NCBI RefSeq assembly: GCF_047511655.1 | Contig: NC_133392.1 | Coordinates: 28,258,001 to 28,322,000, forward strand | DNA: 64,000 nt | Origin: Castor canadensis | Lineage: Eukaryota; Chordata; Mammalia; Rodentia; Castoridae | Direction: 5' to 3' | In this document: piece after piece, positions 35,880 through 44,860 of the stretch | Position numbering within the stretch: the stretch's first letter is position 1 | Layout of the letters: every line of letters begins with the position of its first letter | The notes under the pieces: generated by a model | Told to the model about the DNA's origin: nothing | What the model saw: only the letters and a program-made list of their open reading frames with translations | Database searches by the model: none | Position numbers and translations under genes: made by a program

Positions 35880-36740
35880 TGACTCCGGATCCGGAGGGTT
35901 TTATTTTTTTTCACATAAATTACACAAGCACTTTATAAAATGGTTACACAGAAAACACCTTATAAGTGCATAACTTAAACTCCCCCTACAAACAGGATCT
36001 GGAGAAATGGGCTGAGTTTGTGTGAAAATCTGTCTGTGCATACCTGGGTGCAGCTGGGATGTGTGGTGGGGGCCTGACAGGTCAAGTGAGGCTGTTGTGT
36101 GGGAGCTGGTGTGTCACAGTGTGGTTGTTGCCTTCTGTTTGGGGGGGGCCATGCTGTTCAGAATGAGTCTGGGTCACTTGTGGCCTGTGCTCAATAGAGC
36201 AGGCCAATGATGTGAAGGCTATGATCCTTGTGTTCTACCATAGGTCCCTGTGTGTGGCTTTAGGTAACACCAGGAGGGACAATGACATCACCTCTGTGTG
36301 GGCCTATGAGTGTCCAAGTATATGAGGAAGAGTAGGACAGAGAGGGGTTTCCCGAGGCCGGTTCACAGGGCAGCCCTGGGTATCCCAGAAGCGCCTTTGC
36401 ACCCTCTGCCTTAGTTTTTTCTGGGTCCCATGTTAAAATCAGAATAAAATGAAATACAGCAAAACGGAGAGGACTCTGAACATTTCCAGCAAATGCGGGT
36501 CGCAAAGGCTTCTGGGAAGGGGCCCGCTAACCCCTTGTCCCCACCGCTGCTCTTTCCTTCTCTTCCTGGAAAGGCAGAGCAGTCTGGCAGGAGCGTGGGA
36601 GCTGGTGCGAAGGGCACGTTGTTCCACTCTCGTGTGCAATCCCATTCCAAGGCGGCCGGGAGGGATGGGAAGAGTTCTGGCTCTAGGGCTTTGGCAGCCC
36701 TCCATTGGGCCTGGGGTCCCGCAGGGTGGAGTGGGTAGGC
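35880..36740 (-). other. TLX1: TLX1 3' UTR
   Basis: The stretch from the stop codon to the first canonical poly(A) signal downstream on the minus strand. About 860 nt is compatible with the roughly 2 kb TLX1 transcript known in human. The exact cleavage point is inferred. Confidence 0.7.
35900..35905 (-). terminator. TLX1: TLX1 poly(A) signal AATAAA
   Basis: AATAAA on the minus strand (TTTATT on plus), about 840 nt after the TLX1 stop codon. Cleavage would be expected some 10-30 nt further, near 35875-35890. I noticed no better canonical signal between the stop codon and this one. Confidence 0.7.
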
Positions 36741-36963
36741 TCACTCGCAGGCGGACGCCACTGACGTGACGCTAGTGATTTTAGTGGAGTCGTCAGACCA
36801 CGGCTGCAGGTTCTGCAGGGCGAAGAGCGATGAATTGTGCACACACAGTGGGTCTGCCGGCAGCGGCTGCGCCAGGCTCTTCTGAAAGGCCTCCTGCTGC
36901 AGCTGCAGGAGGATGCGGTTCGCCTGCTGTCTCTCCGCCTCACGCTCCTCTGCGGTCTGTCGC
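36741..36963 (-). CDS. TLX1: TLX1 coding exon 3 (homeodomain end and C-terminus)
   Basis: The acceptor AATGCAG|GCGACAG completes the split arginine codon and continues [14 protein letters not shown], the end of the homeodomain region followed by a helical Glu/Arg/Gln segment. The exon ends with the TLX-family [14 protein letters not shown] motif and SACE, followed by TGA at 36743-36741. The open frame extends upstream of the acceptor to 37157, but that part is intron 2. Confidence 0.96.
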
Positions 36964-39900
36964 CTGCATTGGGAACAAGCTGTTACCCGCCAGGACACAG
37001 ACCCGGTTGCCGCGCGCTGGGCTCCGAGGAGCTCCGGGGAGATAGCCTGGGCAAACACTGCTGCTCTTTGCAGCCCCAGCTCCAATTTGGGCCCCTGACT
37101 TTTACACAGATTAGAAACTCCAAAAGTGGATGAAGTCATGGTATCCTGGAGGAACACTGGAAAAGTCCACCAGGCCCAAACTGCCCAGCCTCCCTATCTA
37201 TGCGCATCGCTTACATCCCCAGTGGCGCAGCTAGGGCTACTAGGCTGGTGGCAGGTCTCTTCCCAGCCCAAAGGAAGATCTGGAGCTGTCCCAACTCTGG
37301 GGAGGGGGCTCAACTCCCCAGGAGTACAAGGCACTAAGGGAAGGGCCAGCAGATAGACCTCTCTTTTCTCATTTGTCTGTAGGAACCTCTCCCAGGCCTC
37401 AGACCTTCTGCGCCAAGCTGTGTGCCCAATTGGGGCTCCCTCTAGACCTACCAGCTTCCTCCAAGACGGTCTGGGGAAGCGATGACTCACTTACTCCATT
37501 TAATGCCGCCCCTCCACCCTGTCAACTGAGATCAAACGTCTGTCTCTAAGGTGGACAGACCTAATGGGAGTCCCCGGGGCCTCCAGAAGCAATTTGTAGG
37601 CGATCGATGAAACCACGGGAAGCCTTCGAGGGCCTTTTCCAGCAGCGGCCACCGGCCTGCTCTCCCTGCCCCTTCTTGATTTTTCGTTCGGTGTCTTTCT
37701 GCCTCTCATCTTTCCCTTCTTTCCTGCATTTCATACTGCATGTATGTTTCTCTTCCTTCGTGCTGCCCGGTCTTATCTCTGGTTTTCTCGTACTCCCTTC
37801 CCCCTTCGTTCTGAATTAAGGAATTTGTTTGAAACGAAAATGGCGGTTTAAATCATCCAATGCTTTTTTTTTTTAAGCATACATAAGACTTCTTCAGGCT
37901 ACCTACTCTTCTCCCGCTTTTTCCTGGTGGGGTAGAGACTCTATCTTTGTCCCTTTCCTTTGTGTTTCAGTTTCTCTTTGCCTGCCGGCTGCCTATCTGT
38001 ACCCACCCCCCACTCTCTGGGGGTCCTGGCTTCCTCTCCTCCCTTAGGGTTCAACCTATGAGCTTTGAAAATACCAGTGATCCTTCCTTGCTAGTCCACG
38101 CTCCCTTTTTTGCTAGCTTTCCAAAGGGCTGAAACTGTGTTCCCCACCCCTTCCCCAGCGGCAGGAATGTTGGTGGGGGGCGGCAGACTCGCGGGGCCAT
38201 GGCTTCCTTTGTGGCCCCGAAGGCGGAATCCCGGGCAGATTCCTCGCCTTCATTCAGAAAAAGAGGAAACTCCAATTCCTTCCTCCTGCCCCAGGCCCGC
38301 CCGACCCGGCGCCGCCGACTTTGCCCAGACTCTTGCGCTCCGCTCCCCCCACCCAGGGCCTGAGAGAAACATTCAGTAGTTTGTGCCGAACTGAGAATGC
38401 GGGCCAGATGTGCGGGAGGGTGCAGGAGTGCAAGAAGGTGCACCTGGAAAATGCCAGTGTGTGCAAAGAGTAAAGGCTACTTAGGAGGAGTGTGTGGGAC
38501 GCTTAATGTGCGGGAGAGTAGGAAAGAGAAGAGAGTGAAAACCAGAGAGGTCGAGGTATATGCATGTGAATAAAAAATAAAAATGAGTGTGTCGTAAGGG
38601 TAGTGTGGGTATGTGACAGGAAAGAGAAAACGTCTTTCTCTTTCTCAAGCACACCCATCTGCTCCTAATTGATCCACCTTTCAGTGGGACCCAAGAAACC
38701 CCGCCACAGCCGGCGCGGATTGATTTTCCCCTTTCAGGGTGGGGGACGGCAGTGCAGAAGCCGGGCGCCTGGGGAAGAAGCCGTCAGTAGGGCCAGCCCG
38801 CGATCTGGGGCCCCATACCGTTTGCCGGGAGTCCGGCTGGAGCGCAGAAACAAGGCGCGGGTCATTCTGCCTCTGCCTCCAAGTCTTAGGAACAGAAGAG
38901 GTCCCCCTCCCGCCCTTAGATATGAGTTTGCACAATCAAAAAGCCCCTGAAGACTCATTGAGCCCAGAACTGCCAATCGCATAGACTGTTCTAACACGCC
39001 TGCTTGCCCAAGCTGCAGAGACCAGACGTATCTACAGGGGCACAGAATGTGCGGTCTGGAAAGCCTCAAAGCCTCGGGTAAAACAGAGCCCAGGCTCTTC
39101 AGCCCCACCCAGCTATTGGCCTCGATTGCTTCCGGTTTTCCGCAAGGCTCGGAGCCTACTCCTCCGAACCCATCGGACACCCAAGAGCGGAGGTAGTGTG
39201 TGTGCCCAGGGGCAGACGGGAGGCCGGCGGAGAGCTGCCAGAGACTTCGCCGCCGCCGCTCACCAACGGCCCGCCTGCGTGCTCACCTCCACTTGGTTCG
39301 CCGATTCTGGAACCAGGTTTTGACCTGCGCGTCGGTCATTTTGAGCGCCTTGGCCAGGGCTGCGCGCTCGGCCGAGGCCAAGTACTTCTGGCGGTGAAAG
39401 CGCTTCTCCAGCTCGCAGATCTGCAGGCGCGTGAAGGACGTGCGCGGCTTCTTCTTCTTGGGGGGCGTCCGATTCTGATAGGGGTGACCTATACGGCGTG
39501 TTACAGTGAAGGGTGAGAGGGCCACTGGAGCGGGAGACAGACAGACGGCAGAGGCAAGCAGCAGAGCGTCAGGAGGCGTCCCAGGCCCGACACCCCGCGA
39601 AGTCAGCGAGCGCAGCAGCTGGACCCCTAAAAGCAAGGCCATGATCCTCCCGGCAGCCCTCAGTTCTAGGCCCGAGTTAGGAAAGAGCCCCCTACCGCCT
39701 GTCAGGCCGACACCTCCTCGCCGCCGCCACTGCTGAGGCCTCCTTAGCCTGGGGCGTTCCTATGCCCACCTGCTTCCCTGCTCCTTCTCCCCACCCAGGG
39801 GGAGTGAAAGGCGAGGTAAAGATCGCAGACGCCACAGCCTAGGCCTCTAGGCTCAGAGAGGACGCCCAATAGTAAGAGGCGGAGGGTACTCGAGGCTCCC

Positions 39901-42167
39901 ACTGGTTCCTGACCTGAGCCTCCATCACAGCTGCAGCATACAAACACGAAAACTTGCAGATCTATACACCCAAACAGGCAGACATGCACACCTAGATAAG
40001 CACAAGCACAGACACGAGCATGCAGGGCAATACAAGGCCACAGCCATACACTCCTTCAGAACCTCTTTCCTGCCCAACACAGGACTTAGGTTGGCTGTGG
40101 CTCCTGAGCAGACTGTAGGGTACTTTTCATATATATGTGTATATATCACACATATATACACACATATACACATGTATATGATATGTGTGTATACATATAT
40201 ACTCAGTGCTCCTGGACAGTGGGCTTAGGTTTGTAGTTGGAGGTTCCAGCAGAGCCCTTCAAGAGTGACCTAGCCTGGGTAGGGGAGTGAGATAGGCACC
40301 AGGCCCTGCCTTCTCAGGCTTGAGAGCTTGAAGCAGCACCGAGGCCCCTAGACTGAGGGCCCTTTCCAGGAGGCCCACTGTGAGCAGCTGTTTTGCCTCT
40401 GCCCTGCCCCTAACTCCATTTGTGCCCTGGCCCAGAGTTTGATCAAAGCCTCTGGGAACAGTCTCCCTGTCTGTATTGCCTGGAACAGGAAGAGAGGGCC
40501 TGGGGTGCCTTGGGGTCGCCTAGCCTAGTTCTAAGCTGCTCCTCCCATCATGGCTACACACACACACACACACACACACACACCCCTTTCACAGTTGGGC
40601 CCTGGAGTCCGGCAGGCAGTGGAAGTCCCAGCAGCGGCCGGCGCCTCCTACCTCCCCTCTCTAAGGCCCAGCGGCGAACTCGGGCTCAGTTTCTAGCAGC
40701 TGTCCGGCGAGTTGATCGCGATCTCAGACTCAGGGAACACTAAGGGGACCGGGAAGTGGGAGCCAAGGAAGAGGGCTCAATTGCGCTAGAGCTGGGCGCC
40801 TGGGAAAGGAGGGCCGGAAGCGGCAGCTGAGGGAGCCGGGTGGCGCGGAGGAAGGAGTAGAAAGGGAGTCAGCCAGCCGCCACATAATCGTCTGGGGTTG
40901 TCCTCTAGCCACTGATCGGTTGCCCGCCGGGAAGGTGCGTTATTCACTCCCTCCCTCCCACAGCCAGGACAGAAAAAAAATGAAGAGCGAGCGGTCCGGG
41001 GCTGCTCAGCCTTGTGCTACCCCCGACTCGGAGGAAGCCCACAGTCCTAGAAGAAGACCTGCCAGCTCTGATCCTTTACCCGGGCTTGGGGCCTTTGCTG
41101 CGCCCGGCAGCACTATAGGCACGGGAGATCCGGGCGCCGAAGTGTGTGTGTGTAGGGGACTGGAGGTAGGAGAACCTGTTCTTTTCATGTGTCTGATTCT
41201 GGTGCTTTCCATCCTCGATCAGAAAACGGCAGCAGGGCGGAATTTTTATTATTATTATTATTCACATCGCACCGCTTTCTCTGATACCCTCCATACCTCA
41301 CATGTTGACGGAAGGTAGTCTGAATCTACAGCCCTCTTCCCTCGGCCTAACTGGGCCCTGGGATCCCGGGAGAAGACCAAGGATTGCTTCTCCGAATAGG
41401 GGTCCTGAGGGAGCGACAACTCTTACAGCATAACGATTCTGGGAACATAGAATTGAGCGGGCGGCTGAACTTGAGAGAAACACGGAGAAGCTCTGGGCGA
41501 CTTCAAATCAAGGGGTCCTGGGGAGGCACCAAGCGGGAAAGGGGTAGCGCAGAGCCCGAGCCGCGGCCAGGCTGGGCGTGCGCGGGCCGGACTCACCTGT
41601 GAACCTGTCCTTTGTGTATCTGCGGTTACTCTCCATCCAGGGGAAGGTGAGGCCGGTGAGGTTATTGACGCCCGGCACGGCAGGCACAGAGGGCACAGTG
41701 GGCAAGCCAGTGGCTAGGGGCTGGGGGTGCGCCACGGCTCCGGTTAGCGGCCTGTGCGCGGGCACCCGAATCACCCCCGCAGCGCTTAGAGCTCCGCTGC
41801 CGCCGCCGCCCCCTCCGCCGCCGCCGCCGGGACCAGGGCCGCCCGCCAAGGCCATGTTCACGTTGTAGGAGCCGGCCAGAGGGCCCATGCTGCAGGCACC
41901 GCCACCGCCTGCCGGGCCACCGGGGCCGCCCGGGCCGCCAGCGCCATAGGCTCCCGCGCTCCCGGCCCCCGCTCCGGCCGCGGAGCCCCCACCGCCGTAA
42001 GTGTAGGCGCCTCCGACCAAACAGCCAAGGCCATATTCTCCGTCTTGGAGGCGCGAGGCGGGCCCCATGCAGCCGCCCTGGTCCGGGCTGTTGAGGATCT
42101 GGTCGATGCCGAAGCTGATGGGCTCCGCGTGGCCGGGGTGGAGGTGGTGCGGACCCAGGTGCTCCAT
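36741..42167 (-). CDS. TLX1: TLX1 (HOX11) homeobox transcription factor, spliced CDS of three exons
   Basis: Spliced coding sequence: 42167-41597, 39488-39287, 36963-36741 (571 + 202 + 223 = 996 nt, 331 residues plus stop). TLX1 is a nuclear DNA-binding protein of the NK-like homeobox class, needed for spleen development and cranial and spinal neuron specification, and is activated in T-cell leukaemia by translocation (family knowledge). Visible in order: an EH1 Groucho/TLE-binding motif (ISFGIDQIL, about residues 17-25), a Gly/Ala-rich region (about 52-125), a PBX-type FPWM motif (175-178), the homeodomain (about 202-261) with the TLX-typical Thr47 in the recognition helix (KTWFQNRR), and a C-terminal tail ending SACE. 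The start has a strong Kozak context (A at -3, G at +4). As recalled, the human protein is 330 residues; the extra residue is in the glycine-rich tract. TLX2 and TLX3 are excluded by the N-terminus ([10 protein letters not shown]) and C-terminus. Using the alternative exon 2 acceptor gives 343 residues. Confidence 0.97.
36964..39286 (-). other. TLX1: TLX1 intron 2
   Basis: 2.3 kb between GTGAGC at 39286 and the exon 3 acceptor. It is GC-rich, with CpG-dense patches at about 38150-38350 and 38690-38900, and has no recognisable interspersed repeat. A YY1-like AAAATGGCGG motif lies at 37837-37846. The many open frames on both strands here do not resemble known proteins. Confidence 0.88.
39287..39488 (-). 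CDS. TLX1: TLX1 coding exon 2 (most of the homeodomain)
   Basis: Joins exon 1 so that the junction reads FTG-HPYQN, as in the reference human protein. It encodes the KKKKPR basic stretch and most of the homeodomain through the NRRTKW motif. The acceptor is GTATAG|GTCACC and the donor is GGAG|GTGAGC, leaving phase 2. The polypyrimidine tract before this acceptor is poor. A second acceptor (CTCCAG|TGGCCC) 36 nt upstream, with exon start at 39524, keeps the frame and has a much better pyrimidine tract, so the exon may equally run 39287-39524. Confidence 0.93.
40128..40203. repeat. TA/CA alternating microsatellite in TLX1 intron 1
   Basis: Imperfect alternating purine-pyrimidine sequence with inverted-repeat character. 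Confidence 0.8.
40556..40583. repeat. (CA)14 microsatellite in TLX1 intron 1
   Basis: Uninterrupted CA dinucleotides. Confidence 0.95.
41597..42167 (-). CDS. TLX1: TLX1 coding exon 1
   Basis: Encodes residues 1-190 plus the first base of codon 191. It carries the EH1 repressor motif, the low-complexity Gly/Ala region with an uninterrupted run of ten glycines (about residues 114-123), and the FPWM motif. The donor is ACAG|GTGAGT, with the intron starting at 41596, and leaves phase 1. The open frame continues past the donor to 41508, but the residues beyond Thr190-Gly191 do not look like any TLX protein, so they are intronic. Confidence 0.96.
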
Positions 42168-42500
42168 GCTGGCCCCGGCCCCGGCCCCACCGGGGGGCGG
42201 GGGGGGAATCCGGGCGGCGGCGCTCGCTGCGCTACACTACTGGGGCAGCGAGCAGGGGCGCGGAGGCAACGGCGGCTCCAGGCTGCGCCGAGACTTGGAG
42301 GCTAAGTGCGCAGAAGGGCTAAAGTAGGGGGGAGGGGAGGGAGAGAGGGGGCGCCGTATTCTTCCCCTCTCCAGCTTCTTCTTCCCCTCTCCCTCTGCTT
42401 GCTCGCTGTTGACTCTGGGACATCAATCACCGGTCGAAAAAGCCCTGAGCGAGAGAGCCTCGCCGTTTCGGCCGGGTCTCTCCATTGGCTGTGCGTGGAG
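42168..42500 (-). promoter_or_regulatory. TLX1: TLX1 5' UTR and TATA-less CpG-rich promoter
   Basis: GC- and CpG-rich sequence immediately upstream of the TLX1 start. It has G-rich Sp1-type runs near 42191-42207, an inverted CCAAT box at 42484-42488 (minus strand AGCCAATGG) and no TATA box. The transcription start is probably near 42.38-42.42 kb, by inference from the CCAAT spacing. A PBX-type site lies at 42422-42429. Confidence 0.65.
42422..42429 (-). promoter_or_regulatory. PBX/PREP-type site TGATTGAT
   Basis: The minus strand reads TGATTGAT, a perfect PBX-class core, about 255 nt upstream of the TLX1 ATG. PBX1 is known to act upstream of Tlx1 in spleen development, so the site is plausible, but no binding can be shown from sequence. 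Confidence 0.4.
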
Positions 42501-43814
42501 AGGAGCCGGGTGAATGACAGCGCGGGGGTGGGGAAGGGAGGGGGAGAGTGAGGCCAGGAGCCCAGACAGATGCAGGAGCCAGAAACAGAGGGACGGAGAC
42601 CAAGGATCCAAGTAGTTTCTGCAGAAAGAGAAGGGGGGAACAACGAAGAGAGGCTTAAAATGAGAAAGAAAAATAACAAGAAACGGCCATTCCCCAAAAT
42701 GGACAGACAGATGGATCCAAGGAAGGGGAGGTGAGAGCCCTTTCCCTCTGGCCTGGCAGAAGCTGCCTCCTCCCTTTGAACTGGGCCAAAGGAGTCCAGT
42801 CCACCAGGCCTCTAGGGACTGGTGTCTTGCCCAACTGGAGAATCTCCCCAAGGGCTCAGTTGGGAGACACCTGTCACTCAACTAGGCGATTTACTCCAAC
42901 TTCAAGTCCAGCTTGTTAGAAAGTAGAAGACTGTCTACTCCCCTGGTATGGAGCCCAGGCCCTGAGGCAGGACGGTGAGTTCAGGCTTGTCTTTCTTTAA
43001 AACAAGGCCTATGAACAACTGGCTATGTATTGTTGTTATAAAAAATGAACAACCACACCAACTCAGCCTCTTTAGGCTAAAATTAAGGAAGGGAAGACTT
43101 CCTGAAAGTTAAGTACAAGTCAAAAAGAGTTGGTTTGGGATTTGCTACCAGGATGCTCATTCCTCAAGATGCCTCTTTCCTCTTAATAAGAAAATGTCTC
43201 AAGAAGCAATTTGATCCTACAGTATGTGATTGAATCCAAAGGGTTTGCTTTGCTTTCCACCTTAGCAACTAGCCCAGTGCTGACTATTCCAAGCAAGAAG
43301 CCTTTGAACTGCTGAGAGGGGAAGGAGTTATTTTATTACTTTTGGAATCTTAGGAAGGAGGCCTAGGGGGCAGGGGCTGGTGGAACTAGGATCAGGGAAG
43401 TGAATCCCAGACAAATTTAGGTCTTTTCAAAGTTTTGCCTGTGGCTGCCTGGCTGAGAGCCCAAGAGAAAAGGAGGAAACTCCCTTTTCTGCTTCCTCTC
43501 TTTTCCCTCTCCAGGAGGGAAAGGTCTGCTCCCTCCTAGGAGCCAAGCTTTGAGGAGGCATGGGTTATAATTTCTGGTCTATATCATGTCAGTTTCAGAT
43601 TCAACCTTCTAAGAGGGCCTGACTCTATCAGGCAAGATGCTAGAATGTGAAGACTCACATTCTACTTATCAAGCCTCATCTATTTGTTTTGGTCATGTCT
43701 GTCATCTCCACTTGAAGAGATCTTCTTCAAGGCAGGAAGTTGCTTACTCATCTCTGCCCCCAAACGAATATAGCCCCAACCAGTACAATATTCTCATCGT
43801 GGGTGAATAATGAA
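42501..43814. other. TLX1 upstream flank, no gene
   Basis: Purine-rich and unique-looking, with no recognisable exon or repeat. Confidence 0.5.
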
Positions 43815-43960
43815 TGAATGGTTCCATATTCAACAAATATTTGAGTATTTACTGTGTCTGGCACTGTTCTAGGCACAGAACAAAACGAAGTTCTTGATCT
43901 CATAGAACTTACATTCTATAAAGAGGGTCAGGCAAGACACAGAGAAAGAAATATAATAAC
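43815..43960 (-). repeat. L2 3' end (minus)
   Basis: caacaaatatttgagtattt, ctggcactgttctaggcaca and gaacttacattctata are the reverse of the L2 3' terminus. Confidence 0.75.
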
Positions 43961-44254
43961 TCAGAAGTAAATAAATATTTTGGAGAACTGTATGAACTCT
44001 ACACTGCCCTTTGAGATGAATACTATCCTTACTTTACAGATGAGAGGACAACAAAATCATAAAGGGTATGGTTAGTACAGATCAAGATGGAGGGGCTAGA
44101 GCGGGCTTGTTTTGTGGGTTAGCTTCCTCTCCACCTAATAACCCAGGCGCTACACCCAGTTCCAAAAGGTTCTACGATTTACTTTGGAAATTGTTTGAAA
44201 CTAAGTGACTCTCTTTCCTGCCTCTTATCTTGAGGGAACTAAAGCAAAAATTGA

Positions 44255-44345
44255 CATAAATGTTTACTGAGAAGTTACTACCTGCCAGGTACCCACCACA
44301 TCTCTTTTAAGATTCATAACAACTCTGTGAAGCTAATAGATACAT
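44255..44345 (-). repeat. MIR tail (minus)
   Basis: ctgccaggtacccaccacat, then cataacaactctgtgaagct resembles the reverse MIR tail; a related piece lies at about 43990-44060. Confidence 0.5.
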
Positions 44346-44379
44346 TTCATTGTATCTGTTACAATGAATAAAACTACAT

Positions 44380-44855
44380 GAATGTCCATGGCAGTATTAC
44401 TCATTTTAGCCAAAAAAGTATAGACAACTCAATTGTCCATCAGCTGATGAATAAATAAACAAAATGTGCTATAAAATGGACATTATTCAGCCACCAAAAG
44501 GAGGTGCTGGTCCATGCTACAACAAAGACAAACCCAGGAAAAATGCTAAGTGAAGGAAGCCATGCACAAAAGGCCACATATAAAATGTTCAAGATAGAAA
44601 ATAGATTTGTAGTTGCCAGTGGCTGGGAGGTGAGAAGAATGCAAAATAACTGCTAACAGGTGCAGAGTTTCTTTTTGGAATGATTAAAATATTCTGGATT
44701 TAAATAGTGGCCTGTGATGGTGACAGGAATTGGCTTACAACCCCAACCAATACAATATTCTCATCTTGGGTGAATAAAACCCAATAAAAACCACTGATCT
44801 GTACATTTTAAAGGTCTGAATTCTGTGGTGTATAAGTTATATATTATTTTTAAAA
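44380..44855 (+). mobile_element. Ancient L1 remnant
   Basis: Old L1 3' wording: caattgtccatcagctgatg, ggacattattcagccaccaa and gtagttgccagtggctggga. It is the only sizeable LINE piece inside the SINE-free interval. Confidence 0.7.
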
Positions 44856-44860
44856 AGAAA

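Larger units (their letters stand above)
39525..41596 (-). other. TLX1: TLX1 intron 1
   Basis: About 2.1 kb between GTGAGT at 41596 and the upstream exon 2 acceptor; it runs to 39489 if the downstream acceptor is used. It contains a (CA)n microsatellite at 40556-40583, an alternating TA/CA tract at about 40128-40203, an (ATT)n run at 41247-41262 and several CpG-rich stretches near both exons. I see no SINE or young LINE insertion in it. Confidence 0.9.
41500..42500. promoter_or_regulatory. CpG island over TLX1 exon 1 and promoter
   Basis: Dense CpG and GC across exon 1 and about 300 nt upstream, judged by eye. Such islands are typical of developmental homeobox genes and Polycomb targets. Confidence 0.75.

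Noticed and set aside
36741..37157. 138-codon reading of TLX1 exon 3 starting at an upstream ATG
   Set aside because: The upstream part is intron 2; a clear acceptor at 36963/36964 restores the homeodomain.
41508..41596. Extension of TLX1 exon 1 past the donor
   Set aside because: A consensus GTGAGT donor and loss of TLX similarity right after it.
42045..42327. Plus-strand open frames antisense to TLX1 exon 1
   Set aside because: Shadow frames of GC-rich coding sequence, with no known product.
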